The notes below the pieces were generated by a model, which saw only the letters and a program-made list of their open reading frames with translations, did not search any database and had not been told where the DNA came from. A DNA stretch of 64,000 nucleotides. It comes from Thalassovita sp. (GTDB taxonomy: Bacteria > Pseudomonadota > Alphaproteobacteria > Rhodobacterales > Rhodobacteraceae). The stretch spans positions 2,348,315 to 2,412,314 of the forward strand of contig CP051233.1 in assembly GCA_017792425.1 (NCBI GenBank), read 5' to 3'. Positions 52,536-60,820 of this stretch are shown here, piece after piece (the stretch's first letter is position 1; every line of letters begins with the position of its first letter). Both the position numbers and the translations under genes were made by a program.

Positions 52536-54124
52536 GCGTTTTGCCCTTCTTTTCTATCAGCCAGAACCGCTTGGCGGATGGCTTTCTTGTCGATCTTGTT
52601 GGTCGGGGACAGAGGAAGCGGTCCGTCCCAAATGGTCACACCCCGCGGCGCTTTGAAATCGGCGATCTTCTGTCGGCAAAAGGCGATCAGCTCTTCTCCG
52701 GTGGTCGTCTTGCCGTCGTGCAAAGAAACAACCGCATAAACCATCTCTCCCCACTTGTGATGGGGAACACCGATCACGGCGGCCTGCGCCACGGCGGGAT
52801 GCTTGGTCAAGGCATTTTCCGTTTCGATCGGATAGACGTTTTCCCCGCCCGAGATAATCATCTCCTTGGTGCGGCCAACCAGGGTCAAATAGCCGTCTTC
52901 GTCCAGGAAACCAGCGTCGCCCGTATGGTAAAATCCCCCGCGCATGGCATGAGCCGTTTCCTCGGGTCGGTTCCAATAGCCGTTCATGACCTGCGGACCG
53001 CGAATGATGACTTCACCGGACTGCCCCATCGGAACGGGGTTGTCGTTTTCATCAACGATGCGGACATCGGCATAGATCACGGGTTTCCCGACCGACCCCA
53101 GTTTTCCGATCATGGGGTTTCCGGGGACGTGGTCTGCCGGGGTCAAGACGGTCAGAACCGGAGAGGTTTCGGTCATGCCATAGCCCTGGCAGAACACAAC
53201 CCCGGGGATTGCCTCGATCGCGCGCTCCATCAAGGCGATGGGCATGGGCGATGCACCGTAGGTCAGGCAGCGGATCGAGGAGAAGTCAAAATCGCTAAAG
53301 CGGGGATGATCCATTATCATCCGCAACATTGTTGGTACCAGCGTCATGGTCGAAACCCGCTGATCCTGAATGATCTGCATGGTCTCTTCCACCTCGAAAC
53401 GGGGTTGGATGACCATAGTCGTGCCGTATGCAATGGCCGTGTAAACCCTGCTGCCGGTGCCCAGGTGGAACAGCGGTCCCGACAGCAACAAAACGTCCGT
53501 ATCCACGTAGCCGTACAGATGCCCAGAGCCGGTGGCATTAGTCAGCAAGTTTGAATGCGAAAGCATCACCCCCTTGGGCACGCCGGTGGTTCCCGAGGTG
53601 TAGAAAATGATCATGGTGTCATTCGTGTGGGTCGCGCGATCCTCAAACGCATCATCGGGAACTGGCTTCACCGCTGCGACCAGCGCATCATAGCTTGGGG
53701 TGCCAACGGGCAGCCCGGGGGCCTCTTCGTCCCAGTCCGCAAAGATCAACTGTTTCAGCGACGGGCAACGATCCATCAGTGTGGTGGCGCGGGATACGAA
53801 ATGTCGATCCACGATCAGCACTTCGGGAGTGCAATCAGCGATGACCTCGACCATCTCGTCTTCGGAAAGACGATAGTTCAGCGGAACAAGGATGCCCCCC
53901 ACCACGCAGGGCGCATAGTACATTTCAACCAGCCAGTGCGAGTTCTGGCCAAGATAGGCCACGCGGTCTCCGGGATTGACCCCGTGATTCACCAGCACCT
54001 GCCCCATGCCCTGAATCCGTTCAAGGAATTGGGCATAGGTAAAATCACGGCCGTCGAAATGGGTGGCTTTCTTATCCGGGTGTAGAAACGCATATTTGCG
54101 GATCAGGTCAGGAAACCGGTTCAT
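52532..54124 (-). CDS. Acyl-CoA ligase (AMP-forming)
   Basis: A 530-residue ANL-family ligase: phosphate loop FYTSGTTGVPKG, GYGMTETSPV, hinge TGDAGFLDEDGYLTLVGR, KEMIISGGENVYPIE and the catalytic lysine in LSPTNKIDKKAIR. It activates a carboxylic acid to its CoA ester via the acyl-adenylate. ATG 54124 overlaps the stop of the acyl-CoA dehydrogenase gene (ATGA), so the two are coupled; the longer frame to 54238 is rejected. Confidence 0.92.
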   Translation of the reverse strand: MNRFPDLIRKYAFLHPDKKATHFDGRDFTYAQFLERIQGMGQVLVNHGVNPGDRVAYLGQNSHWLVEMYYAPCVVGGILVPLNYRLSEDEMVEVIADCTPEVLIVDRHFVSRATTLMDRCPSLKQLIFADWDEEAPGLPVGTPSYDALVAAVKPVPDDAFEDRATHTNDTMIIFYTSGTTGVPKGVMLSHSNLLTNATGSGHLYGYVDTDVLLLSGPLFHLGTGSRVYTAIAYGTTMVIQPRFEVEETMQIIQDQRVSTMTLVPTMLRMIMDHPRFSDFDFSSIRCLTYGASPMPIALMERAIEAIPGVVFCQGYGMTETSPVLTVLTPADHVPGNPMIGKLGSVGKPVIYADVRIVDENDNPVPMGQSGEVIIRGPQVMNGYWNRPEETAHAMRGGFYHTGDAGFLDEDGYLTLVGRTKEMIISGGENVYPIETENALTKHPAVAQAAVIGVPHHKWGEMVYAVVSLHDGKTTTGEELIAFCRQKIADFKAPRGVTIWDGPLPLSPTNKIDKKAIRQAVLADRKEGQNA

Positions 54125-55275
54125 TTCTTGCCCCCAAGCACCGAGCGCCCAATGATTTCGCGCATGACTTCGCCGGTGCCGCCAGCGATCCGGCCGACGC
54201 GGGCATCGGCCCATGCACGGGCGATCGCGTATTCCCACATGTAGCCATACCCGCCGAACAATTGCAGCATGTCATCCAGACACCTGCACAGTGTTTCCGA
54301 GGTCAGCATCTTGCCCATCGCCGCATCCACGGCGTCCAACTCGCCCGCCACGTGCATCTCCAGGCACTTATCCGTAAAGACGCGCATCAGGACCGCCTGC
54401 GCCTTGATTTCAGCAAGTTTGAAACGGGTATTCTGGAAATCCGCTATCGTCTGACCGAAGGCTTTGCGCCCTGTCACGTGGTCCACTGTCCATTCCAGCG
54501 CAGCCTCCAGCGCGGCAGTCGCGCGAACGCATTGTAGCAGACGTTCCTGGGGCAGCTGTTCCATCAATTGGTAGAACCCGCGACCCTCGCCGCCCAACAG
54601 ATTTGCCACCGGCACCCGGACATCATCAAAAAACAGTTCTGCCGTGTCTTGCGCCTTCCAGCCGACTTTCTCCAGCAGCTTGTTTCCCTTGCGAAAACCG
54701 GGAGTGTCTGCGGGAACCAGGATCAAGGAAGTGCCTTTTGCGCCAAGAGATGGATCGGTCTTGCAGGCCAGCACCAGGATATCACAGTTGCCGCCATTGG
54801 TGATGAACACCTTCTGACCGTTTATGACGAATTCGTCTCCGTCGCGGATGGCCGTGGTCTTGATCCCCTGCACGTCCGAACCGGCCGCCGGTTCCGTCAT
54901 GGCTATTGCGCCGATTTTTTTTCCGCACGCCATTTGCGGCAGCCATTCCTTTTTCAGCTCTTCCGAACCGTAGTGCAGGATGTAAGGTGCCACGATATCA
55001 GAGTGCAGTGAAAAACCCGGTCCCATTGCGCCAGCAGAAGCAAGCTCTTCCATGACGACCATCGAAAAAAGGAAGTCCGCACCGGCACCGCCGTATTCCT
55101 CTGGCATGGCCGCGCACAGCAGGCCGTTTTCACCAGCTTTACGCCAGGCTTCGCGGCTGACGCGGCCGTCCTTTTCCCACTGGGCGTGGTTTGGTGTGAT
55201 CTCGGCCTCGACGAATCGGCGTACCTGATCACGGAACATTTCGTGGTCTTCGTTAAATACCGTGCGCTTGAACAA
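54121..55275 (-). CDS. Acyl-CoA dehydrogenase
   Basis: A 384-residue acyl-CoA dehydrogenase: FKRTVFNEDHEMFRDQVRRF, MPEEYGGAGADF, MTEPAAGSDVQG, INGQKVFITNGG and RIAGGTGEVMREII. The YEGT glutamate is replaced by Gly, as in long-chain or isovaleryl-type members whose base is elsewhere. A TTG at 55275 has AGGGAGG eight bases upstream and gives the usual MFKRT-type start; ATG 55299 is possible but has a poorer site. First gene of its unit, divergent from the SDR gene. Confidence 0.88.
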   Translation of the reverse strand: MFKRTVFNEDHEMFRDQVRRFVEAEITPNHAQWEKDGRVSREAWRKAGENGLLCAAMPEEYGGAGADFLFSMVVMEELASAGAMGPGFSLHSDIVAPYILHYGSEELKKEWLPQMACGKKIGAIAMTEPAAGSDVQGIKTTAIRDGDEFVINGQKVFITNGGNCDILVLACKTDPSLGAKGTSLILVPADTPGFRKGNKLLEKVGWKAQDTAELFFDDVRVPVANLLGGEGRGFYQLMEQLPQERLLQCVRATAALEAALEWTVDHVTGRKAFGQTIADFQNTRFKLAEIKAQAVLMRVFTDKCLEMHVAGELDAVDAAMGKMLTSETLCRCLDDMLQLFGGYGYMWEYAIARAWADARVGRIAGGTGEVMREIIGRSVLGGKK

Positions 55276-55332
55276 AGTCGTATCCTCCCTTGGAAACATC
55301 GATTCCAGTCATGGTGTGCTCTGCCCTTCATA

Positions 55333-55360
55333 ATTAGCTTGCAAACCGTTATCAAGCTTA
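55333..55360. promoter_or_regulatory. Candidate MarR-type operator M2 between divergent operons
   Basis: AGCTTG (55336-55341) and CAAGCT (55353-55358) form an inverted repeat with an 11-base spacer, and ATTAGCTTGCAAA (55333-55345) matches site M1 exactly. It lies between the start codons of the divergent acyl-CoA dehydrogenase and SDR genes, the latter followed by the MarR gene. Confidence 0.45.
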
Positions 55361-55396
55361 TTATAAACCCAGCAACACACGAGGAGGACTGAATCC

Positions 55397-56299
55397 ATGC
55401 TGCAAGGTAAAGCAGTTATTGTAACGGGCGCAGGCCGCGGCATTGGCCGTGACATCGCCTTGATGATGGCGTCCAGGGGCGCGAAAGTGATCGTGAATGA
55501 TCTGGGCGGTGCGGCCGATGGTGATGGGGCTGATGCAGCCCCTGCGCAGGAAGTCGTAAATGAGATTCGGGCGGCGGGCGGCGAGGCCGTTGCCAACTTC
55601 GGCAACGTCGCCAAGCCAGAAGACGCGCGTGGCATGTATGAACAGGCGATGGATGAATTTGGCGCCATCGACGTGGTCGTGAACAATGCCGGCATCCTGC
55701 GCGACGTGATCTTTCACAAGATGACAGAATCCGACTGGGATTCCGTGATCGCTGTGCACTTGAAAGGCAGCTTCAACCTGGCCCAGGCCGTGGCTCAGCA
55801 GTTCAAGATGCAGGCTTCGGGTTGCTTCCTGAACTTCACCTCGACCTCGGGTCTGATTGGCAACTTCGGACAGGCCAACTATTCTGCGGCCAAGATGGGC
55901 ATCGTCGGTCTGTCGAAATCGCTTGCGCTGGACATGGCGCGTTTCAACGTGCGTTCGAACTGTATTGCGCCCTTCGCGTGGTCACGCCTGATCGGCACCA
56001 TTCCCGCCAAGACCGATGCCGAAAAGGCCCGCGTCGAACGCATCAAGGAAATGACTCCGGCGAAAATCGCGCCTCTGTGCGTGGCACTCGCCTCACCAGA
56101 ATGCGACGTCACCGGCCAGATCTTTTGCATTCGCAACAACGAGATCTTCCTGATGAGTCAGCCGCGCCCAATCCGCTCGGTTCACCGCTCTGAAGGCTGG
56201 ACACCGGAAACAGTGTTGGAGCACGCGATTCCGTCCATGAAGGCGAATTTCTACGACCTCGACCGCTCGGCCGATGTGTTCAGTTGGGATCCGATCTGA
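55397..56299 (+). CDS. MFE-2-type 3-hydroxyacyl-CoA dehydrogenase SDR
   Basis: A 300-residue SDR: VTGAGRGIGRDIA, VVNNAGILRD, catalytic Ser in FTSTSGLIGN and NYSAAK. It has a C-terminal extension (about 225-300, with ASPECDVTGQIF and RSVHRSEGWTPE) found in the dehydrogenase part of peroxisomal-type MFE-2. This enzyme oxidises (R)-3-hydroxyacyl-CoA, the product of the MaoC hydratase in the same island. ATG 55397 with AGGAGG upstream. Confidence 0.87.
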   Translation: MLQGKAVIVTGAGRGIGRDIALMMASRGAKVIVNDLGGAADGDGADAAPAQEVVNEIRAAGGEAVANFGNVAKPEDARGMYEQAMDEFGAIDVVVNNAGILRDVIFHKMTESDWDSVIAVHLKGSFNLAQAVAQQFKMQASGCFLNFTSTSGLIGNFGQANYSAAKMGIVGLSKSLALDMARFNVRSNCIAPFAWSRLIGTIPAKTDAEKARVERIKEMTPAKIAPLCVALASPECDVTGQIFCIRNNEIFLMSQPRPIRSVHRSEGWTPETVLEHAIPSMKANFYDLDRSADVFSWDPI

Positions 56300-56375
56300 C
56301 GAATGGACTTCCAGCCCGAAAATCCTATGCTGGTTTTCGGGCGAAAACCCCGAACTAGAGAAGGTAGGGTCTGCG

Positions 56376-56846
56376 GTGAGCGATGCGGTCAAGGAAAAAA
56401 AGGTGACGATGTCCCTGGGCGAGGATGACAACCCCCTGTATCAGGACATTGCGCGTTTTCGCGCGATCATGTTCGACTATTTTCTGAAACCGCATGACAT
56501 GACCATGTCCCAAGGTTGGGTTCTGGTGCACCTGCTCCGCGAAAACGGGCTTCGTCAATCCGACCTTGCCGACCGGCTTGAGGTTGCCACTGTCACCACG
56601 TCGAAACTGATCGATCGACTTGAGGCGCGCGGCTATGTCGAGCGCCGCTCTGATCCCAGCGACCGCCGCTCGAACCGCGTTTTCGCAACGGATCAGGCCA
56701 AGGCGATCGTCAAGATTATGACCAAGACAATTGGCGAAGTGGACAAAATTGCCAATCAAGGGATCGACCCGGCAGATCTTAAGGTGACACGCGATGTTCT
56801 GGACAAGATGCGTCAGAACCTGCGGGATGCCATGAGCAGACGGTGA
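56376..56846 (+). CDS. MarR-family transcriptional regulator
   Basis: A 156-residue MarR protein: MTMSQGWVLVHLLRENGLRQ, SDLADRLEVATVTTSKLIDR and the wing RSDPSDRRSNRVF. GTG 56376 has AAGGTAGGG upstream; ATG 56409 is an equally credible start. MarR repressors commonly release DNA on binding a CoA ester or aromatic acid, and this gene sits in the middle of the second island, so it is the probable local repressor. It may bind the M1-M3 sites. Confidence 0.87.
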   Translation: MSDAVKEKKVTMSLGEDDNPLYQDIARFRAIMFDYFLKPHDMTMSQGWVLVHLLRENGLRQSDLADRLEVATVTTSKLIDRLEARGYVERRSDPSDRRSNRVFATDQAKAIVKIMTKTIGEVDKIANQGIDPADLKVTRDVLDKMRQNLRDAMSRR

Positions 56847-56894
56847 CCCCGTCCCCGGATCTCGGGGTGTGAAAATCACGAAAAGGACAACACG

Positions 56895-58049
56895 ATGCCC
56901 AAGGACGCATCGGCGCCCCCGCTTGCGGGAATGCGCATCATTGAGTTTGCCGGAATCGGTCCGGGCCCGTTTGCCGGCATGATGTTGGCCGATATGGGAG
57001 CCGAGATCATTCGGATCGAGCGCCCCGGCGCAACCTCGCCCACCGGGCAAGGTTACTATGAACTGGACTTCATGGCGCGCGGGCGCAAGTCGCTGGCGTT
57101 GAACCTGAAGAAGCCAGGCGCATTGGAAACGGCACTACGCCTGATAGAAAACGCCGACGGCCTGATCGAGGGCTTCCGCCCCGGCGTGATGGAACGCCTT
57201 GGACTCGGCCCTGATGCCTGCAGAGCGCGCAATCCACGCTTGGTCTATGGCCGGATGACAGGCTGGGGCCAGCACGGGCCGATCGCCCACACCGCCGGGC
57301 ATGACCTTAACTATATCGCGCTCACAGGCGCGCTTTGGGCAAGTGGTGAACATGATCGAGCACCGACCTTTCCACTGAATCTGCTTGGCGATTTTGGCGG
57401 CGGCGGGATGTTTCTGGCCTTTGGTATGGTGACAGGGATGCTCAAGGCCGCACGGACCGGACAAGGCGACGTGGTGGACGCAGCCATCGTTGATGGCACC
57501 GCAGCACTGATGACGATGATCTACAGCCGGAGGGCGATGGGTGTCTGGCGCGACGAACGCGCGGCCAATGCTCTTGACGGTGGCGTACCCTGGTACGGGG
57601 TCTACGAATGCGCCGATGGCGGTTGGATCACGATCGGGTCTTTGGAACCGCAATTCTGGGCGGTCCTGCTTGAAAAACTGGGACTGACTGAAGCCGAAAC
57701 AGGTGACCGCAAGGACCGCCGCAACTGGCCGGCCATTCGGGCCCAGTTGACCGGGATATTCTCCAGCCAGCCGCGCGATCACTGGGTGGCCCTGTTGCAG
57801 AACAGCGACGCATGCTTTGCACCGGTTCTGTCCCCGGCAGAAGCGGCAGAACACCCACATAACCGCGCGCGGGGCATCTTTGGCGGCAAGCAACCACAGC
57901 CCATGCCCGCACCGCGCTTTGCTTGCTCCGAAACGCCCTTGCCACCGCCGCCGCCGCCGCCCGGCAGGGACAGTCGCGAGGTATTGGAGATCACCGGCTT
58001 CTCAGCCGGTGAAATCGAAACCCTGTTCGCAAATGGCGTCGTGAACTGA
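56895..58049 (+). CDS. Family III CoA-transferase/alpha-methylacyl-CoA racemase-like protein
   Basis: A 384-residue CaiB-family protein: MRIIEFAGIGPGPFAGMMLA, DMGAEIIRIERPG, YGRMTGWGQHGP, HTAGHDLNYIALTGALW. The GHDxNY segment is the mark of alpha-methylacyl-CoA racemases, which epimerise 2-methyl branches so that the dehydrogenase can act. The C-terminus has a proline run (PLPPPPPPPGR) typical of that branch. Racemase activity on a branched acyl-CoA is the favoured reading, CoA transfer the alternative. Confidence 0.85.
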   Translation: MPKDASAPPLAGMRIIEFAGIGPGPFAGMMLADMGAEIIRIERPGATSPTGQGYYELDFMARGRKSLALNLKKPGALETALRLIENADGLIEGFRPGVMERLGLGPDACRARNPRLVYGRMTGWGQHGPIAHTAGHDLNYIALTGALWASGEHDRAPTFPLNLLGDFGGGGMFLAFGMVTGMLKAARTGQGDVVDAAIVDGTAALMTMIYSRRAMGVWRDERAANALDGGVPWYGVYECADGGWITIGSLEPQFWAVLLEKLGLTEAETGDRKDRRNWPAIRAQLTGIFSSQPRDHWVALLQNSDACFAPVLSPAEAAEHPHNRARGIFGGKQPQPMPAPRFACSETPLPPPPPPPGRDSREVLEITGFSAGEIETLFANGVVN

Positions 58050-58074
58050 TGGCTCCCCAAGGAAGGAACTGACC

Positions 58075-59058
58075 ATGGCCCTGCCCCCCGTATTGCAGAA
58101 CCTGCGCATCCCGCTGATCGGCAGCCCGCTGTTCATCGTCTCCAACCCCGATCTTGTGATCGCCCAGTGCAAGGCCGGGATCGTCGGATCGTTCCCGGCG
58201 CTGAACGCGCGCGAAAAGGAAGGCAACGACCTGGACGAATGGCTGTCGCGCATCACCGACACGCTGGCCGCGCATACCGCCGCCCATCCCGACCGCCCTG
58301 CCGCCCCCTTCGCCGTGAACCAGATCGTGCACAAATCCAACACCCGTCTGGAACGCGACGTTGAGCTGTGCGTGAAACACAAGGTGCCGGTCTGGATCAC
58401 CTCTCTGGGCGCGCAGGAATGGGTGTACGAGGCCGCGCATTCCGTGGGCGCCGTGGTCCTGCATGACATCATCAACGACAAGTTCGCCCACAAGGCGATC
58501 GAAAAGGGCGCGGACGGCCTGATCGCCGTGGCCGCCGGGGCGGGCGGGCACGCGGGCGCGCTGTCGCCGCTGGCGCTGATCCAGGAAATCCGCGAATGGT
58601 TCGACGGCCCGCTGTTCCTGTCGGGCGCCATCGGGCGCGGCGATTCCATCCTGGCCGCCCAGGCGATGGGCGCGGATGGCGGCTATGCCGGGTCGGCCTT
58701 CATCGCCACCGAAGAGGCGAACGCCGTCGAAGGTTACAAGAAGATGATCGCCGAAAGCGGCGCGTCGGACATCGTCTATTCCAACCTCTTCACCGGGGTC
58801 TGGGGCAACTACCTGAAGCCTTCGATCGCCGCGGCGGGCATGGATCCCGACAACCTGGAAATCTCGGACCCGTCCAAGATGAACTTCGGCGAAAACCGCG
58901 AAAAACCCAAAAGCTGGTCCACGATCTGGGGATCGGGCCAGGGCATCGGCGCGATCAAGCAAGTCGTGCCCACCGCGCAACTGGTGGACCGTCTGGCCGA
59001 GGAATATTTCGCCGCCGCCGACCGGCTGGCCGCGCAGGTCGCCCACTACCGGCGTTGA
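58075..59058 (+). CDS. Nitronate monooxygenase-like FMN protein
   Basis: A 327-residue TIM-barrel flavoprotein of the nitronate monooxygenase/2-nitropropane dioxygenase family: PLIGSPLFIVSNPDLVIAQC, GIVGSFPALNAR, and GADGLIAVAAGAGGHAG with the catalytic His, then LSGAIGRGDSILAAQAMGAD for FMN phosphate. In CoA pathways such proteins may be enoyl reductases or safeguards, so the true substrate is open. Its codons are noticeably more G/C-ending than those of the genes on both sides, suggesting a different origin. ATG preceded by AAGGAA. Confidence 0.85.
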   Translation: MALPPVLQNLRIPLIGSPLFIVSNPDLVIAQCKAGIVGSFPALNAREKEGNDLDEWLSRITDTLAAHTAAHPDRPAAPFAVNQIVHKSNTRLERDVELCVKHKVPVWITSLGAQEWVYEAAHSVGAVVLHDIINDKFAHKAIEKGADGLIAVAAGAGGHAGALSPLALIQEIREWFDGPLFLSGAIGRGDSILAAQAMGADGGYAGSAFIATEEANAVEGYKKMIAESGASDIVYSNLFTGVWGNYLKPSIAAAGMDPDNLEISDPSKMNFGENREKPKSWSTIWGSGQGIGAIKQVVPTAQLVDRLAEEYFAAADRLAAQVAHYRR

Positions 59059-59081
59059 GAGGGTTCAGAACCGAGCAGCTC

Positions 59082-59124
59082 TTAATTTGCAAGATTTAGA
59101 TTGCTAGATAACTTTTATCTTGCT
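59082..59124. promoter_or_regulatory. Candidate MarR-type operator M3 upstream of the DctPQM operon
   Basis: An AT-rich stretch with TTAATTTGCAAG (59082, 9 of 12 with TTAGCTTGCAAA) and an inverted repeat GATAA-CTT-TTATC (59107-59119) extended by TTGCTA on both sides with mismatches. It lies between the nitronate-monooxygenase-like gene and dctP. Confidence 0.36.
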
Positions 59125-59178
59125 ATGTATTTTAGATGGAGGAACGGGAGAAATTCCGTGAACTTAGGGAGGAAAACC

Positions 59179-60237
59179 ATGAAACGAATGACAACAAGAC
59201 TGTTGGCGGCCGCCACAGTTTCGGTTCTGGCCCTTGCGGCTCAAGCGGAAACGCGGTTGATCGCAAATGAGCCTGGACCCAACAAGGGTGTACGCGCCGA
59301 GGCTGTGAACTACATCGCCGATCAGATCGCCGAGCGCACCAATGGAGAGGTCACCGTCGAACAGAACTGGGGTGGCGCTCTTTTCAAGACCAACGCTGCG
59401 CTGCAATCCATTGGCCTTGGCGTTGCTGACATGGGCGTGATTATCGGCGCCTACTCCGCCTCTGAATTCCCGGAACTACAGATGGCGGGGCTTCAACTGA
59501 AGCCGGCGCACCCTTGGGTGATGATGCAGGCCATGTACGAACTGTTCAGCACCAATGAACGTCTGCAACAGCGTTTCGAGGAACTGAATATCGAGTATAT
59601 TTCGACTTTCTCGCTGTCGCCCGGCATTCTTGCCTGTGCAGGCGAGGGCATCCGGTCGCTGGATCAGGCTGCTGGCAAGAAGATTGCGCACACCGGCAGT
59701 TCGACTGACATTTTCGGCCAACTTGGCGGCAACCTGGTGTCCATGCCGATCTACGAGGTCTATCAAGGCATGGAGACCGGCCTGGTAGAGTGTTCCGTGA
59801 CCTATGCCTATTACGCGGTCGCCTCGAAGTTGAACGAGCTGGTCAATACCGTCACGGACATGCACTTCTCGCCGCTGGCCAGCCTTGGTACCTTCATGAA
59901 CAAGGACACGTTCGATGCGCTGACGCCCGAACAGCAGGCTACGATCAAACAAATCGGCCGCGACGTGATGGACTTCTACGGTGAACGCCTGGCCGTGGCC
60001 GACGTCAAGGCGATGGAAACCCTGACCACTGGCCCCAAAGCCGTGGAAATGGTCGAACTGCCGGCGGCGGACTATGATCGTCTTGACGAGCTGTTCAAAC
60101 CGTCGATCGCCAACTGGAAGGCCGATGCCTCGGCTGTCGGGACGGATGGCGATGCGCTAATGGCCGAACTTTTCGCGCTCATAGACAAATGGACGGCCGT
60201 GCTGGAGAAAGACGGTCTGCCCTGGGATCGCAAGTAA
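59179..60237 (+). CDS. dctP: TRAP transporter substrate-binding protein (DctP)
   Basis: A 352-residue periplasmic binding protein with a Sec signal (TRLLAAATVSVLALAAQA, cleavage AQA-ET) and DctP features: ADQIAERTNGEVTVEQNWGG, ALQSIGLGVADMGVI, YEVYQGMETGLVECS. It delivers an organic acid to DctQM. ATG 59179 is set by GGGAGG upstream. Confidence 0.91.
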   Translation: MKRMTTRLLAAATVSVLALAAQAETRLIANEPGPNKGVRAEAVNYIADQIAERTNGEVTVEQNWGGALFKTNAALQSIGLGVADMGVIIGAYSASEFPELQMAGLQLKPAHPWVMMQAMYELFSTNERLQQRFEELNIEYISTFSLSPGILACAGEGIRSLDQAAGKKIAHTGSSTDIFGQLGGNLVSMPIYEVYQGMETGLVECSVTYAYYAVASKLNELVNTVTDMHFSPLASLGTFMNKDTFDALTPEQQATIKQIGRDVMDFYGERLAVADVKAMETLTTGPKAVEMVELPAADYDRLDELFKPSIANWKADASAVGTDGDALMAELFALIDKWTAVLEKDGLPWDRK

Positions 60238-60312
60238 GGCGACCACTTCTGGCCCGGACGCCCTATGCCTTCCGGGCCAGACCTGCCTCCATCCGACAGA
60301 ATGGGAAAGACC

Positions 60313-60804
60313 ATGAAACGCATCGAGCATCTTCTCGATACGATGGCCGCTGTTGCCATCGTTCTTCTAGGCCTCCTGATCACCGCGAATATCGTCGCCC
60401 GCGAGGTCATCCAGACCGGCATTCCGGACATCATGATCATGGTGCAGGAACTGATGATCCCCGCGATTCTCTTTCCGCTGGCCAGTGCCACCGCAGCACG
60501 GGCTCATATCGGGATCGAGGTAATCGCCAATCTTTTCCCCAAGGCGCTGAACCGCTGGATTGCCGTTTTCGCCGCTTTGGCAGGCGTCTTGATCGCCTCG
60601 GTACTGCTTCTCGCCGGGTGGATGGAGTTCTGGAAGACCTTCAACTCCAACGCCCACTACGGCGGCATTTTCTTTTGGCCGAAATGGCCGGGTCGGGCGC
60701 TGTTCGTGATCGCTCTCGCCTTCTTTGAACTGCGCCTGTTCACGGTTTTCTGGGTCGACTTGCGGGCAGCGTTCACGGGACAACCCGCCCCCGAAACTCT
60801 CTAA
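60313..60804 (+). CDS. dctQ: TRAP transporter small permease (DctQ)
   Basis: A 163-residue protein with four helices (AAVAIVLLGLLITANIVARE, then QELMIPAILFPLASA and so on), the standard DctQ size and pattern. ATG 60313 behind GGGAAAG. It lies between dctP and dctM. Confidence 0.88.
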   Translation: MKRIEHLLDTMAAVAIVLLGLLITANIVAREVIQTGIPDIMIMVQELMIPAILFPLASATAARAHIGIEVIANLFPKALNRWIAVFAALAGVLIASVLLLAGWMEFWKTFNSNAHYGGIFFWPKWPGRALFVIALAFFELRLFTVFWVDLRAAFTGQPAPETL

Positions 60805-60820
60805 GCCGAAAGGAACTGAA

